64,000 nt of DNA from Sphingomonas populi (GTDB taxonomy: Bacteria > Pseudomonadota > Alphaproteobacteria > Sphingomonadales > Sphingomonadaceae), in contig NZ_SGIS01000004.1 of the NCBI RefSeq assembly GCF_004208535.1, positions 62,001 to 126,000 of the forward strand. Direction: 5' to 3'. This document shows positions 53,208-62,740 of the stretch, piece by piece. The translations under genes and the position numbers were made by a program. The notes under the pieces are model-generated. The model ran no database searches. It worked only from the letters and a program-made list of their open reading frames with translations, and was not told the DNA's origin. Every line of letters starts with the position of its first letter. The first letter of the stretch is position 1.

Positions 53208-54041
53208 TTATTTGGCGGCCCCGACCGCCCGCGCCAGAGCGACGAAATCGGCGACCGACACGGTCTCCGCGCGCCGGGCCGGGTCGATGCCGATCGTGTC
53301 GAGCGCCGCGAGCGCGCCGGGCACGGGCTTGAGGCTCTGGCGTAGCATCTTGCGGCGCTGCCCGAACGCCGCCGCCGTCAGCCGTTCGAGAATACCGAGA
53401 TCGACGCCCTCGGGCGCGTCGCCGGGCACGATATGCACCACCGCCGACATCACCTTGGGCGGCGGTGTGAAGGCCGAGCGATGCACCGGCATGGCGAGCC
53501 TTGCGGTGCTGCGCCACTGCGAAAGGATCGCGAGCCGCCCGTAAGCGTCATCGCCCGCGCTCGCGACGATGCGGTCGGCGACTTCGCGCTGGAACATCAA
53601 CGTCAGGCTCTGCCACCACGGCTCCCACGGGGCGCTCAGCCACCGCACCAGCAAGGCGGTGCCGATATTATAGGGCAGGTTGGAGGCGATGTGCGGCTTG
53701 CCCTCGAACAGGGCGGGCGCGTCGATCTCCAGCGCATCGCCCTCGATCACGCGTAACCGCCCAGGAAACGCCTCACCGAGTTCGGCGAGCGCGGGGATGC
53801 AGCGATGGTCGCGCTCGATCGCGGTCACCCGCGCACCGGCGCCGAGCAAGGCACGCGTCAGCCCGCCGGGGCCAGGGCCGATCTCCAGCACCTCGGCATC
53901 GGTAAGATCGCCCGGCACCCGCGCGATCCGCGCCAGCAATTGCGCGTCGAGCAGGAAATTCTGCCCCAGCGCCTTGCTCGCGGCGAGCCCGTGGCGCGCG
54001 ATCACCTCGCGCAGTGGCGGCAGGTCGTGGACGGGTGTCAC
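53208..54041 (-). CDS. rsmA: 16S rRNA (adenine1518/1519-N6)-dimethyltransferase
   Basis: 277 residues. ALGQNFLLD and [15 protein letters not shown] (SAM site), then [12 protein letters not shown], the NLPY motif of adenine methylation. It dimethylates two adjacent adenines in helix 45 late in 30S assembly. The GTG start at 54039-54041 overlaps the pdxA stop (GTGA), a common surA-pdxA-rsmA arrangement. Confidence 0.97.
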   Translation of the reverse strand: MTPVHDLPPLREVIARHGLAASKALGQNFLLDAQLLARIARVPGDLTDAEVLEIGPGPGGLTRALLGAGARVTAIERDHRCIPALAELGEAFPGRLRVIEGDALEIDAPALFEGKPHIASNLPYNIGTALLVRWLSAPWEPWWQSLTLMFQREVADRIVASAGDDAYGRLAILSQWRSTARLAMPVHRSAFTPPPKVMSAVVHIVPGDAPEGVDLGILERLTAAAFGQRRKMLRQSLKPVPGALAALDTIGIDPARRAETVSVADFVALARAVGAAK

Positions 54042-55030
54042 GCGCGTACAGCGCGCCGCGTCGCCGCTTCGCCCGCCATTGCGATCGCCGCGATCATCGC
54101 GCCCGGCTCGGCGACGTCCTTGCCGGCGATGCCGAACGCCGTACCGTGATCGGGCGAGGTCCGCACGATCGGCAGGCCGAGCGTGATGTTCACGCCGTCG
54201 TCGAAGTGCAGCGTCTTGATCGGGATCAGCGCCTGATCGTGGTAGCAGCACAAGGCGACGTCATAGCCGGTGCGCGCGCGGCCGTGGAACATCGTGTCGG
54301 CGGCGAACGGCCCGCTCGCATCCACCCCCTCGGCGCGAAGCTGCTCGATCGCGGGCAGGATGACGTCGATCTCCTCGCGACCGATCTTGCCGCTCTCGCC
54401 GGCATGCGGGTTGAAGCCGGCGAAGGCGAGGCGCGGGTTCAGGATGCCGAAGTTGCGCGCGAGCCCGCGTGCGGTGGCGCGGCCCTTGGCGGCGACCAGC
54501 TCGATCGATAGCAGCCCCGCCACGCTCGCCAGCGGCACATGCGTGGTGATCGGCACAACGCGCAGGTCCGGGCCGGCGAGCATCATCACCGCATTCTCGC
54601 CGGAGATGCCGCAGCGTTCCGCGACGAACTCGGTTTGGCCGGGATGGCTGAAGCCGATCTGATAGAGCTGCGCCTTGGACACCGGCGCGGTGACGATCGC
54701 GCCCGCCGCACCCGACCGAACCAGCCCGACCGACATCTCCAGCGCGCGAAGCGCACAGCGCGCGCCTTCGACATCGGGGGTGCCGGGCGTGATCTCGCCG
54801 CCATCGGCGACACCGAGCACGGGTAGGCCCTCGTCGAACGCACCGGCGGCCTCGGCGGGATCGCGGATGACGCGAACCGGCCCCTGCCACACCTTCGTCA
54901 CCGCGCGCGCATCGCCCACCGCGAAGAACGGTGGCAGGCCGCGCGCCGCGCGCCGCTCCCAGGCCTTGGCGATGATCTCCGGGCCGATCCCGGCCGGATC
55001 GCCCATCGAGACGGCGAGCGGCTGGATCAT
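54038..55030 (-). CDS. pdxA: 4-hydroxythreonine-4-phosphate dehydrogenase
   Basis: 330 residues starting [43 protein letters not shown] and [11 protein letters not shown] carry metal-binding His and Asp residues. It makes the pyridoxine precursor for vitamin B6. It lies 16 bp after surA, and its stop overlaps the rsmA start. Confidence 0.97.
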   Translation of the reverse strand: MIQPLAVSMGDPAGIGPEIIAKAWERRAARGLPPFFAVGDARAVTKVWQGPVRVIRDPAEAAGAFDEGLPVLGVADGGEITPGTPDVEGARCALRALEMSVGLVRSGAAGAIVTAPVSKAQLYQIGFSHPGQTEFVAERCGISGENAVMMLAGPDLRVVPITTHVPLASVAGLLSIELVAAKGRATARGLARNFGILNPRLAFAGFNPHAGESGKIGREEIDVILPAIEQLRAEGVDASGPFAADTMFHGRARTGYDVALCCYHDQALIPIKTLHFDDGVNITLGLPIVRTSPDHGTAFGIAGKDVAEPGAMIAAIAMAGEAATRRAVRA

Positions 55031-55046
55031 CCCCGGTTCCCTTCGA

Positions 55047-56432
55047 TCAGCGATATTCGATCACGGCGTCGCGCCGCAGATCGCGCAGCATCTGCTGGGC
55101 GCGCCGGTTGACGCGCTGCTGCTCCATCTGGTTGCGGATCTGGTCGACGCCGGGCAGGCTGCTGTCCTTGGGGTCGTCACGACCGCACATCACCAGCGCG
55201 CGCACGCCATCCTTCTGCGAGCCGAACGGGGGCGTGGATTCGCCGACCTGGAGCTTGAGCAGAATCTCCTGCAACTGCGGCGGCAGGTCGCGGATCTTGA
55301 CCGCATCGTTGTCGACCACGTCGGCGCCGATCGTCGCTGCGACCTTGGCGACGCCGCCGCAGCCGTGGATGCCCTGGATTTCCTTGGCAAACAGCGCGAC
55401 GCGGGCATTGGCGTCGGCCTGCGTCAGATTGGGCGCGAACTTCACGCTGATCTGCTTGAGCGACAGTTTGGCGTCGCGCGGATCGGCTTCGAGTACCTTG
55501 CGCTTGTCGACGAGGTACAGGATCGAGAAGCCGCCGGGCACTTCGATCGGCCCGGCGATCTGGCCGACGCTCATCTGCCGCGCGGCTTCGGCCAGGCTGG
55601 TGGGGAGCGCGCCAAGCTGGCTCGCGCTCACCCAATCGAGATCGCCGCCGGTGCTGCGCGTCGTCGCTTCGGAATATTGCGCGTAATATTCGAACGGCTT
55701 GGTGCCCTTCTGAATCTCGGCGATCATCTGCTTTTCCTGGTCGAACACCTGCTGCGTGCGATCCGGCCCGGCCGAGAGATAGATTTCCTTGAGGTGATAT
55801 TCCTCGCTACCCTTGGACTTGGTCATGCGGTCCATGATGATCTTGATCTCTTCATCACCGACGTTGACCTGCGGTTCGACCTTGCGGCGCAGGTAGCGGC
55901 TCCACGCCAGTTCCGCCTCGATCTGGCGCTTGAGCGACCGATCCGACGATCCCGACTGGCGCAGATAGGCGCGGAAATCGGTGGGCGACTTGCCGAAATT
56001 GCCGGCGACGCGGTTGAATGCCTGCGTGATCTCGTCCTGCGTGATCGAGACCTCATTGGCCTTGGCGTCCTGAATCTGGAGCGTCTCGTCGATCAGCGAG
56101 CGCAGCACCTGGAGCTTCAGGCGTTCCTTGTCCTCCGCGCTGAGGTTGAGCTGGTTCGCGGCCATGATCAGCCCGACGCGCTGGTCCACATCGGTGCCGG
56201 TGATGACGCTGTCGTTGACGATCGCGGTCGCCTTGCGGACGTTGGGATCGACCTTGCCGAAGATCTGGAGGTTGTTGGGAAGGTCGAGCGAGGTCTGCGG
56301 CGTGCTGTCGTCGCCAACCGTCTGCGCGATCGAGGATGCCGTCATCGACACCGCCGCGAGACCGGTGCCGGCAAGAGCCATGATGCGGCCGAACCGGGCC
56401 ACCCCGACGGACTTTGACTTGATCGACTTCAT
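55047..56432 (-). CDS. surA: Periplasmic chaperone/peptidyl-prolyl isomerase SurA
   Basis: 461 residues with a signal region (ARFGRIMALAGTGLAAVSM). A SurA N-terminal helical domain (VNDSVITGTDVDQRVGLIM) is followed by a parvulin PPIC domain with GGDLDWVSASQLGALP and FSILYLVDKR, and a second, degenerate repeat. It chaperones outer-membrane proteins such as LptD. AGGTGAAG precedes the ATG at 56430-56432. It is followed by pdxA. Confidence 0.95.
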   Translation of the reverse strand: MKSIKSKSVGVARFGRIMALAGTGLAAVSMTASSIAQTVGDDSTPQTSLDLPNNLQIFGKVDPNVRKATAIVNDSVITGTDVDQRVGLIMAANQLNLSAEDKERLKLQVLRSLIDETLQIQDAKANEVSITQDEITQAFNRVAGNFGKSPTDFRAYLRQSGSSDRSLKRQIEAELAWSRYLRRKVEPQVNVGDEEIKIIMDRMTKSKGSEEYHLKEIYLSAGPDRTQQVFDQEKQMIAEIQKGTKPFEYYAQYSEATTRSTGGDLDWVSASQLGALPTSLAEAARQMSVGQIAGPIEVPGGFSILYLVDKRKVLEADPRDAKLSLKQISVKFAPNLTQADANARVALFAKEIQGIHGCGGVAKVAATIGADVVDNDAVKIRDLPPQLQEILLKLQVGESTPPFGSQKDGVRALVMCGRDDPKDSSLPGVDQIRNQMEQQRVNRRAQQMLRDLRRDAVIEYR

Positions 56433-56518
56433 CTTCACCTGGTCAAAATTCCCATCCCGCGCGTAGCCGCGCAACCCCGAACGTACCCCGAAATGCCGGT
56501 ACGCACCTGAACCATCGC

Positions 56519-58756
56519 TTAGCGGCCGAGATTCTTGAACGCCAGCGTCAACAGGTAGCTGTTGCCCGCCTGTGCGTCGCCGGTGTTCTGGTAATCGCGC
56601 TTCCACGTCAATCCGAGGCGGAGGCAATCGTCTTCATATTGCACGCCGAGCCGGTGCCGCACGGGGCTGAAACCGTCGGCGCGCGACAGCGGATCTTCCG
56701 CGCGATCGGTCAGGTCGATCACGGTCGATCCGAACACCGACCAGAAGCGCTTGATCTGGACGCGCCCGCCGACACGCAATTCCTCGCGATCCTGCAGATC
56801 CTCTAGGATCGGCGTGATGTCGCGGTTGAGCCGGAGGTAGCCGACCAGCAGATAGGTGGCACGCGAGCCGACCGTCGCATCGAGCTCGTTGCGGCGCACC
56901 GTCAAAGTGTCCTTGTCGAGCCGGTAGCGGTGTGTCAGCGACACGAAATCGTGGAAGCGGACTTCGGTGCGGCCGACGATGTCGGAGAATCGGTCGGTCA
57001 GGCCGGTGCCGTTGAGGAACAGGCTCGGGCGTGCGTCGAGCCGGTAGCTCTGGCCGATGTTGGTTTTGATCGAGATGCCGGGCAAGTCGACTGCCCAGTC
57101 CGCCCCGTAGGTGACGCGGCTCGAATCCTCGAATCGGTCGTAGCCGGAGAAGCGGTTGAGCGCGAACAGGTTCGAATCGTCGAGATCGATCGCGCGGGCA
57201 TCCTCGTTGGGGATGTTGATGTTGGCGATGTGCGGCGACGCGACGATCTGCACGCGCGGCGTGAACCGCTGCGTTCCGCTGAGGAAGGTGCCGATGAACG
57301 GCCATTTCACATCGACCGCCAGCGCACCGATCGCACGCGTCTGCCACCCTTCGAGGCCGCGATAGCTCGCCACGTCGGTCGCGCCCACGTCGCTCGCATG
57401 GTAGACATCGCCGCGGCCGTAGGCGGTGAACGTCACTTCCTGGCCCCACGGCGTCAGCCGGCGCAAATCCCATTGGAAGCTGGCGAAGGCGCGCTGGGTA
57501 TCCTGGCCCTCGGTCCTGGAAATCGCGAGGCTGTTCGCCTGCAACTGCACCTTGCCGCCGAGGATGCCGTCGTCGAAGCGGTAGCGCCAGTCGATCTCGG
57601 GCAGCGCGATCGGCTGGAGGCCCTGCTTGTCGGTGACGCGCAATGTCTGAACGTACCAGCCGCTGATCGCGAAATACGCGTTCTGGCTGATCCGCTCCAG
57701 GCTGACGGTCGAGCGCAAACGCGCGTCGCGCGAGAGGTCGTAACGCCGCAGGAAGGTCTTGTCGCTGGCGTAGCGCAGCGAGCCGCCAAGGCTCCAGTTC
57801 GGGCTGAGCTGGAAGTGCGCGACGCCATCGACATAGCCGCGCAACGCATTCTCGGTGGGCACCGGCGTCGCCGACTGGAGATCGTCGCTTTGGCGGCTGA
57901 CCGTCACATAGCCGCCGATCCGGTACGCGCCGGCATCGGTCAGCGCGCGGAAATCGGTGTGCAGCATCGGCGACGTGGCCGTGAACAGCATCGGCGTGAC
58001 GATGAGGCTGCGATTGGGGCCGAGCGCGACGTTATAGGGCTGCGCGAACTCGAAGCCGTTGACGCGGTCGTAGCGGAAATCGGGGCTGAGCAGGCCGCTC
58101 TGGTTGCTGCCGCCAACCGGGTTGGAGAAGGCCGGCAAGGGCAGCGTCGGCAGGCCGAACAGGTTGATCCGCGCGCCCTTGTAATAGATGCGCTGCTTGT
58201 CGGGCCGGTAGGTGACGCGCACCGCCGTGATCTTCCACGACGGCTCCTTGGGGCAGCCGGCAGCGCTCGACACCGCGCATGGCGTGTAGGCGGCGTCTTC
58301 CATCGTCACGGTTTCGTCGAGCGCGCGCGTGCCCTTGCGTGCGGCAAGGCGGCCGCCGTGTTCGAGCACGATCAGCATGTTGTCGATCATGCCGTCCTTG
58401 AGCGAATCGGTCAGTTCGATCGAATCGCCATAGGCGGTGTCGCCGCCCGGATTGGTGACGACGATGCTGCCGATCGCCATCACCTTGCCGGTCTTGCGGT
58501 TCCACACCACCTTGTTTGCGCGCAACCGGTCGCCCGAGCGGTACATGCGGACATCGCCGGTCGCGGTGACGGTCTCGCCGTTCACCTCGTAATCGAGCGA
58601 ATCGGCGCTGAACTGCACCTGATCGTCGCCGACGGCGGGCGCCGAGGAGGGCGGCGGCAGCGCGACATCGGGGGTCTGGAGATCCTGCGCGTGCGCCGCG
58701 CCGACCGAACAGGCGAACGGTAGCACGCAGGATGCTAGGAACAAGGAACGCTTCAC
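56519..58756 (-). CDS. lptD: LPS assembly outer-membrane protein LptD
   Basis: 745 residues with a signal peptide (KRSLFLASCVLPFACSVGAAHA). The N-terminal OstA/LptA-like jellyroll (VQFSADSLDYEVNGETVTATGDV) is followed by a large beta-barrel. Cysteines include CAVSSAAGCPKE; the disulfide pattern is not resolvable by eye. It inserts lipopolysaccharide (or glycosphingolipid, which replaces LPS in Sphingomonas) into the outer leaflet. It leads lptD-surA-pdxA-rsmA. Confidence 0.94.
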   Translation of the reverse strand: MKRSLFLASCVLPFACSVGAAHAQDLQTPDVALPPPSSAPAVGDDQVQFSADSLDYEVNGETVTATGDVRMYRSGDRLRANKVVWNRKTGKVMAIGSIVVTNPGGDTAYGDSIELTDSLKDGMIDNMLIVLEHGGRLAARKGTRALDETVTMEDAAYTPCAVSSAAGCPKEPSWKITAVRVTYRPDKQRIYYKGARINLFGLPTLPLPAFSNPVGGSNQSGLLSPDFRYDRVNGFEFAQPYNVALGPNRSLIVTPMLFTATSPMLHTDFRALTDAGAYRIGGYVTVSRQSDDLQSATPVPTENALRGYVDGVAHFQLSPNWSLGGSLRYASDKTFLRRYDLSRDARLRSTVSLERISQNAYFAISGWYVQTLRVTDKQGLQPIALPEIDWRYRFDDGILGGKVQLQANSLAISRTEGQDTQRAFASFQWDLRRLTPWGQEVTFTAYGRGDVYHASDVGATDVASYRGLEGWQTRAIGALAVDVKWPFIGTFLSGTQRFTPRVQIVASPHIANINIPNEDARAIDLDDSNLFALNRFSGYDRFEDSSRVTYGADWAVDLPGISIKTNIGQSYRLDARPSLFLNGTGLTDRFSDIVGRTEVRFHDFVSLTHRYRLDKDTLTVRRNELDATVGSRATYLLVGYLRLNRDITPILEDLQDREELRVGGRVQIKRFWSVFGSTVIDLTDRAEDPLSRADGFSPVRHRLGVQYEDDCLRLGLTWKRDYQNTGDAQAGNSYLLTLAFKNLGR

Positions 58757-58917
58757 GTCGGCACTGCACCCCGGAGTCCGCGCGAAAGGCGGTGGCTGAA
58801 TGCCGCCCTATCGCACTGGCGAGGCGATGCTGCAACGGCGCTGCTTTGCCAGCACCGCGCGGCTGGCCTAGATACGCCCGACTCACCGCATTTGAACGAA
58901 CCCGAGGGCCATTCCCG

Positions 58918-60384
58918 ATGAAGATCGAATTTTCCGCCGCCGTGCCCGATGTGGCCGCGCCGCTCGCCCTCACGGTCGAGAAGGATGCGCTCGCGCGGCT
59001 CGCCTCGCCAGCGCTCGACGCGGCGGGGATCGCGCTTGCGCAGGCGGTGGCGCGCGCCAGCCGGTTCGAGGGCGAGGCCGGTAGCGTGGTCGAACTGTTC
59101 GTAGGCGCCGAGGCGCGCCGCGTGCTGCTGCTCGGCGTCGGTGCGGGCAGCGAGACCGATTACGAGCGTGCCGGCGGCGCGCTGACCGCCAAGCTGCTGA
59201 CCTCGGGCGCGACGCACGTCTCGGTCGATCTCGGCGGCTCTGCACCGACTGCGATTGCGGCCGCGCGGTTCGCGGCGGCGGCGGCGCAGCGCGCGTGGCG
59301 GTTCGACGTGTACCGCACCAAGCTCAGCGACAAGGCCAAGCCGACGCTCGCCGCGATCACGCTGCACAATGCGCCGGACGGCACCGCCGCCGCCTGGGCG
59401 CGGCAGGATGCGGTGACGCAGGGGCTCGAACTGACCCGCACTTTGGTCGCCGAGCCGGCCAACATCATCTACCCGGAGAGCTTCGTCGATCGCGTGCTCG
59501 CGTCGGTGGAAGGTCTCGGCCTCGACGTCACCGTGCTCGGCGAGGCGGAGATGACAGACCTCGGCATGGGCGCGCTGCTCGGTGTCAGCCAGGGGTCGGT
59601 GCGCGAGGCCAAATTGCTCGCGCTCAAATGGAACGGGGCAGGGGACGGCGATCCCGCGCTCGCCCTGGTCGGCAAGGGCGTGACCTTCGATACCGGCGGC
59701 ATCTCGATCAAGCCCGGCGCGGGCATGGAAGACATGAAGTGGGACATGGGCGGCGCGGGCGCCGTCGTCGGCGCGATGAAAGCGCTCGCTTTGCGCAAGG
59801 CCAAGGCCAATGTGATCGGCGTCTGCGGGCTCGTCGAGAACATGCCCGACGCGGCCGCGCAGCGCCCCGGCGATGTGGTGACGTCGATGTCGGGGCAGAC
59901 GATCGAGGTCATCAACACCGATGCCGAGGGGCGGCTGGTGCTGTGTGACGTGCTGACCTGGGTGCAGCGCACGCATCGGCCCAAGACGATCGTCGACCTC
60001 GCCACCCTGACCGGCGCGATCATCATCAGCCTCGGCACCGAACATGCCGGCTGCTTCGCCAACGACGATGCGCTGGCCGATCAGTTGCTCGCCGCCGGCA
60101 AGGCATCGGGCGACCTGCTGTGGCGCTTTCCGCTCAGCGATGCGTACAACAAGCTGATTGATTCGCCGATCGCCGATATGAAGAACGTCGGCCCGCGCGG
60201 TGGCGGCTCGATCACCGCCGCGCAGTTCATCCAGCGCTATATCGACGCCGGCGTGCGCTGGTCGCACCTCGACATCGCCGGCATGGTGTGGGCCGACAAG
60301 GCCGGTGCGACCTTCGACAAGGGCGCGACCGGATATGGCGTGCGGTTGCTCGATCGGTTTGTGGCCGATAACTTCGAAGCGTAA
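58918..60384 (+). CDS. pepA: Leucyl aminopeptidase (M17)
   Basis: 488 residues. GVTFDTGGISIKPG and the signature NTDAEGRLVLCD supply the two-metal site and catalytic residues. It removes N-terminal amino acids; some relatives also bind DNA. The ATG at 58918 is the chosen start. It is divergent from lptD. Confidence 0.96.
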   Translation: MKIEFSAAVPDVAAPLALTVEKDALARLASPALDAAGIALAQAVARASRFEGEAGSVVELFVGAEARRVLLLGVGAGSETDYERAGGALTAKLLTSGATHVSVDLGGSAPTAIAAARFAAAAAQRAWRFDVYRTKLSDKAKPTLAAITLHNAPDGTAAAWARQDAVTQGLELTRTLVAEPANIIYPESFVDRVLASVEGLGLDVTVLGEAEMTDLGMGALLGVSQGSVREAKLLALKWNGAGDGDPALALVGKGVTFDTGGISIKPGAGMEDMKWDMGGAGAVVGAMKALALRKAKANVIGVCGLVENMPDAAAQRPGDVVTSMSGQTIEVINTDAEGRLVLCDVLTWVQRTHRPKTIVDLATLTGAIIISLGTEHAGCFANDDALADQLLAAGKASGDLLWRFPLSDAYNKLIDSPIADMKNVGPRGGGSITAAQFIQRYIDAGVRWSHLDIAGMVWADKAGATFDKGATGYGVRLLDRFVADNFEA

Positions 60385-60386
60385 TT

Positions 60387-60474
60387 CGTCGCCCCGGCGC
60401 AGGCCGGGGCCGCTGGGTTTGATGCGCTCGGTTCGCCAATTTACGCAGCGGCCCCGGCCTGCGCCGGGGCGACG
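60387..60474. repeat. Palindromic repeat, copy 3 of the 'CGTCGCCCCGGCGCAGG' family
   Basis: Left arm cgtcgccccggcgcaggccg, right arm cggcctgcgccggggcgacg. It is the cleanest copy and fills the pepA-holC gap. Together with copies at 36621 and 53117 it defines a dispersed family. Confidence 0.88.
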
Positions 60475-60480
60475 AGGGTT

Positions 60481-60921
60481 ATGAAGGTCGATTTCTACCA
60501 TCTCACCGTCACCCCGCTCGAACGCGCGCTGCCGCAGATCGCGGAGAAGGTGCTGGCGAGCGGCGGCCGGCTGCTGATCGTCTCCGACAGCGAGGCGCAG
60601 CGCGCCGCGCTCGATCGGCTTTTGTGGACGTATACGCCCGAGAGCTTCCTTCCCCACGCGCAGGCCGGCGCGGGCGATGATGCCGCGCAGCCGGTGCTGA
60701 TCGTACCCGTGCCCGAACCCGCCAACGCCGCGCGCAACGTCGCCATCGTGGACGGCGTGTGGCGCGACGCCGCGCTCGGGTTCGATCGCGCGTTCCACTT
60801 CTTCGACGAGGACCGCATCGTCGAAGCCCGCGCCGCCTGGCGTGCGCTCGGTGACCATGCCGGGGTCGAGCGGCGCTACTGGAAGCAGAACGACTCGGGC
60901 CGCTGGGAACAGGCCGCGTAA
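60481..60921 (+). CDS. holC: DNA polymerase III chi subunit
   Basis: 146 residues: [51 protein letters not shown] and the conserved [11 protein letters not shown]. Chi links SSB to the clamp loader. Next to pepA, as in many proteobacteria. Confidence 0.93.
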   Translation: MKVDFYHLTVTPLERALPQIAEKVLASGGRLLIVSDSEAQRAALDRLLWTYTPESFLPHAQAGAGDDAAQPVLIVPVPEPANAARNVAIVDGVWRDAALGFDRAFHFFDEDRIVEARAAWRALGDHAGVERRYWKQNDSGRWEQAA

Positions 60922-61000
60922 CGCGCGGCCTTGCGCTGGTTTCCCCACCCGACTAGGGAGCCGCGACTTCCCGCTATTCAAACACAGGAGCTTCACGGTC

Positions 61001-61423
61001 ATGGCCGCGAACCGCACTTTCTCGATCATCAAGCCCGACGCCACCCGCCGCAACCTGACCGGCGCCGTCACCAAGATGCTGGAGGAAGCCGGCCTGCGCG
61101 TCGTCGCCTCGAAGCGTATCCACATGAGCCGCGAGCAGGCCGAGGAATTCTACGGCGTCCACCGCGAGCGCCCGTTCTTCAACGATCTGGTGACGTTCAT
61201 GATTTCTGGCCCGGTCGTCGTGCAGGTGCTCGAAGGCGAGAACGCCGTGCAGCGCAACCGCGACATCATGGGCGCGACCAACCCCGCCAATGCCGATGCC
61301 GGCACGATCCGCAAGGAACTCGCCGAATCGATCGAGGCGAACTCGGTCCACGGTTCGGACAGCGACGAAAACGCCGCCACCGAGATCGCGTTCTTCTTCA
61401 AGCCGGAAGAAATCGTCGGCTGA
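61001..61423 (+). CDS. ndk: Nucleoside diphosphate kinase
   Basis: 140 residues. The active-site His lies in [12 protein letters not shown], and [13 protein letters not shown] opens the enzyme. It balances NTP and dNTP pools by phosphate transfer. AGGAG lies 13 bases before the ATG at 61001. A hairpin follows the stop. Confidence 0.97.
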   Translation: MAANRTFSIIKPDATRRNLTGAVTKMLEEAGLRVVASKRIHMSREQAEEFYGVHRERPFFNDLVTFMISGPVVVQVLEGENAVQRNRDIMGATNPANADAGTIRKELAESIEANSVHGSDSDENAATEIAFFFKPEEIVG

Positions 61424-61437
61424 TCGACGGCTTCCCG

Positions 61438-61478
61438 GGTGACGAAACGGGCGGCATGCGTCGCCTCGTTTCGTCACC
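61438..61478. repeat. Inverted repeat after ndk
   Basis: Perfect 12-bp arms 61438-61449 and 61467-61478 (ggtgacgaaacg) with a 17-base loop. No T-run. It lies between convergent genes. Confidence 0.65.
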
Positions 61479-61526
61479 GGCGACATCGCCGGCGCCCCCC
61501 ACCAAGCTTGACCGCGCGTCCTGACG

Positions 61527-62387
61527 TCAACCGACGCCGAACGTCCAGCCCTCGGTGCGCGCGATCAGCGGGGTGAGCGCGGCCGGTCGCCACAGCTCTG
61601 CACGCCCGGCCTGCGCGCGCAACCACGCGGAAGCGAGGATCGCGTCCGTGGCATGATCGGTATAGCGCGTGAGCGCCGCGTGCGGGCGTGACCCGATCGC
61701 CGCAAGCGCGGTATCGAGCGCGGCGGCGTCGCGCAGCTTGCTCAGTCCTTTACGCATCCCCGCCGCGCGCGCCGCGATCGTGGTGTAGATTTCGACGACG
61801 AGCGCGCCGCTCCTGGGCACCGGATCGAACGGCCACACCGGAATCGCGGGGCCGAGATGGTGGAGCAACCGCATCCCCGCGAAGCTCGCCTTGGCGACCT
61901 GCGATGCGCCGATCGCGTCGTACAGAGTCGAGAGCTTGCCGCCGCCCTGCGCCTTATACGCCATCTCGCAGCGGCGATGGTGCAGGAACTGCGCCTTCGG
62001 CCCGTCCGCCGCGCCGAGGTAGAAATGCGTTCCGCGCCGGCTTTCGAGGAATGAGGCCGCGCCCAGGTCCGCATCCGGGCTGTGCGAATCGACATAGCCC
62101 CAAAAGGCGCGCGCGGTGACGGGGGTGTCTTCGCCAGGCAGATAGGCGCGGCGTTCGACGAACGGCGGCGCGAAGCTGAAGTCGAAGCCGATCAGCATCG
62201 GCTTCTCAGCATGCGCCTTCAACCACGCGAGGATTTCGGCGCGCGACCACGCGCTGCCCGGCGGATCGACCAGCACCGGCGCGGCATCGCTCGCCGCGCA
62301 CACCGCCAGCGCGATCCCGGGATGCCGCGCGCCCTTCGCGCCCGACCAGTCGATCGCGGCGAATGTGGTGAAATGGGTAGGGCTCAC
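61527..62387 (-). CDS. DUF429-like orphan, possible nuclease-fold protein
   Basis: 286 residues from a GTG at 62385-62387 that overlaps the stop of the mmcQ-like gene (GTGA). FAAIDWSGAKG near the start and LIGFDFSFAPP recall RNase-H-fold proteins with paired Asp residues; DUF429 proteins look similar. It contains GTHFYLGAADG and a YTDHATDAILASAWLRAQ C-terminal motif. No function is known. It is third in the coupled rarA operon. Confidence 0.7.
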   Translation of the reverse strand: MSPTHFTTFAAIDWSGAKGARHPGIALAVCAASDAAPVLVDPPGSAWSRAEILAWLKAHAEKPMLIGFDFSFAPPFVERRAYLPGEDTPVTARAFWGYVDSHSPDADLGAASFLESRRGTHFYLGAADGPKAQFLHHRRCEMAYKAQGGGKLSTLYDAIGASQVAKASFAGMRLLHHLGPAIPVWPFDPVPRSGALVVEIYTTIAARAAGMRKGLSKLRDAAALDTALAAIGSRPHAALTRYTDHATDAILASAWLRAQAGRAELWRPAALTPLIARTEGWTFGVG

Positions 62388-62740
62388 GGCCGCGCCCCGA
62401 AACCCTTGCGCTGCGCCTTGCTCGCCTTGTCCCACCACGCGCGGCGAATGACGGTCGCGACACGCTCGGGATCGGCGCTGCCGTAGCGCACCAGCAACCC
62501 CGGCCAGCCCTCGTAATGTTTGGTCTGCCAGAACGTCTCGGGATCGGTGTCGAGCAACACCGCCTTCTCGTCATGCGGGCTGGGAACGTGAAAGCTCCCT
62601 GCCTCATGCCCCGGCGAGACGAACGCCTTCTTGTTCACCTTGGGGCAGGGCGTGCCGTAATACGGGTCCATAGAGCTGTCGGGCAAAGTCAACGCGAACG
62701 CCACGACCTGCTCCCAGCTATCGAACGTTCCGACGCTCAC
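62384..62740 (-). CDS. MmcQ/YjbR family DNA-binding protein
   Basis: 118 residues starting at a GTG (62738-62740) that overlaps the rarA stop. MmcQ/YjbR motifs: AFALTLPDSSMDPYYGTPCPKVNKKAFV and a hydrophobic C-terminal segment with SADPERVATVIRRAWWD. The family has a CyaY-like fold; its DNA-binding role is weakly supported. Coupled to rarA and the next gene. Confidence 0.85.
   Translation of the reverse strand: MSVGTFDSWEQVVAFALTLPDSSMDPYYGTPCPKVNKKAFVSPGHEAGSFHVPSPHDEKAVLLDTDPETFWQTKHYEGWPGLLVRYGSADPERVATVIRRAWWDKASKAQRKGFGARP

Noticed and set aside
58753..61125. 790-codon minus-strand frame over pepA and holC
   Set aside because: It runs through two well-supported plus-strand genes and a repeat, with no recognisable motif.
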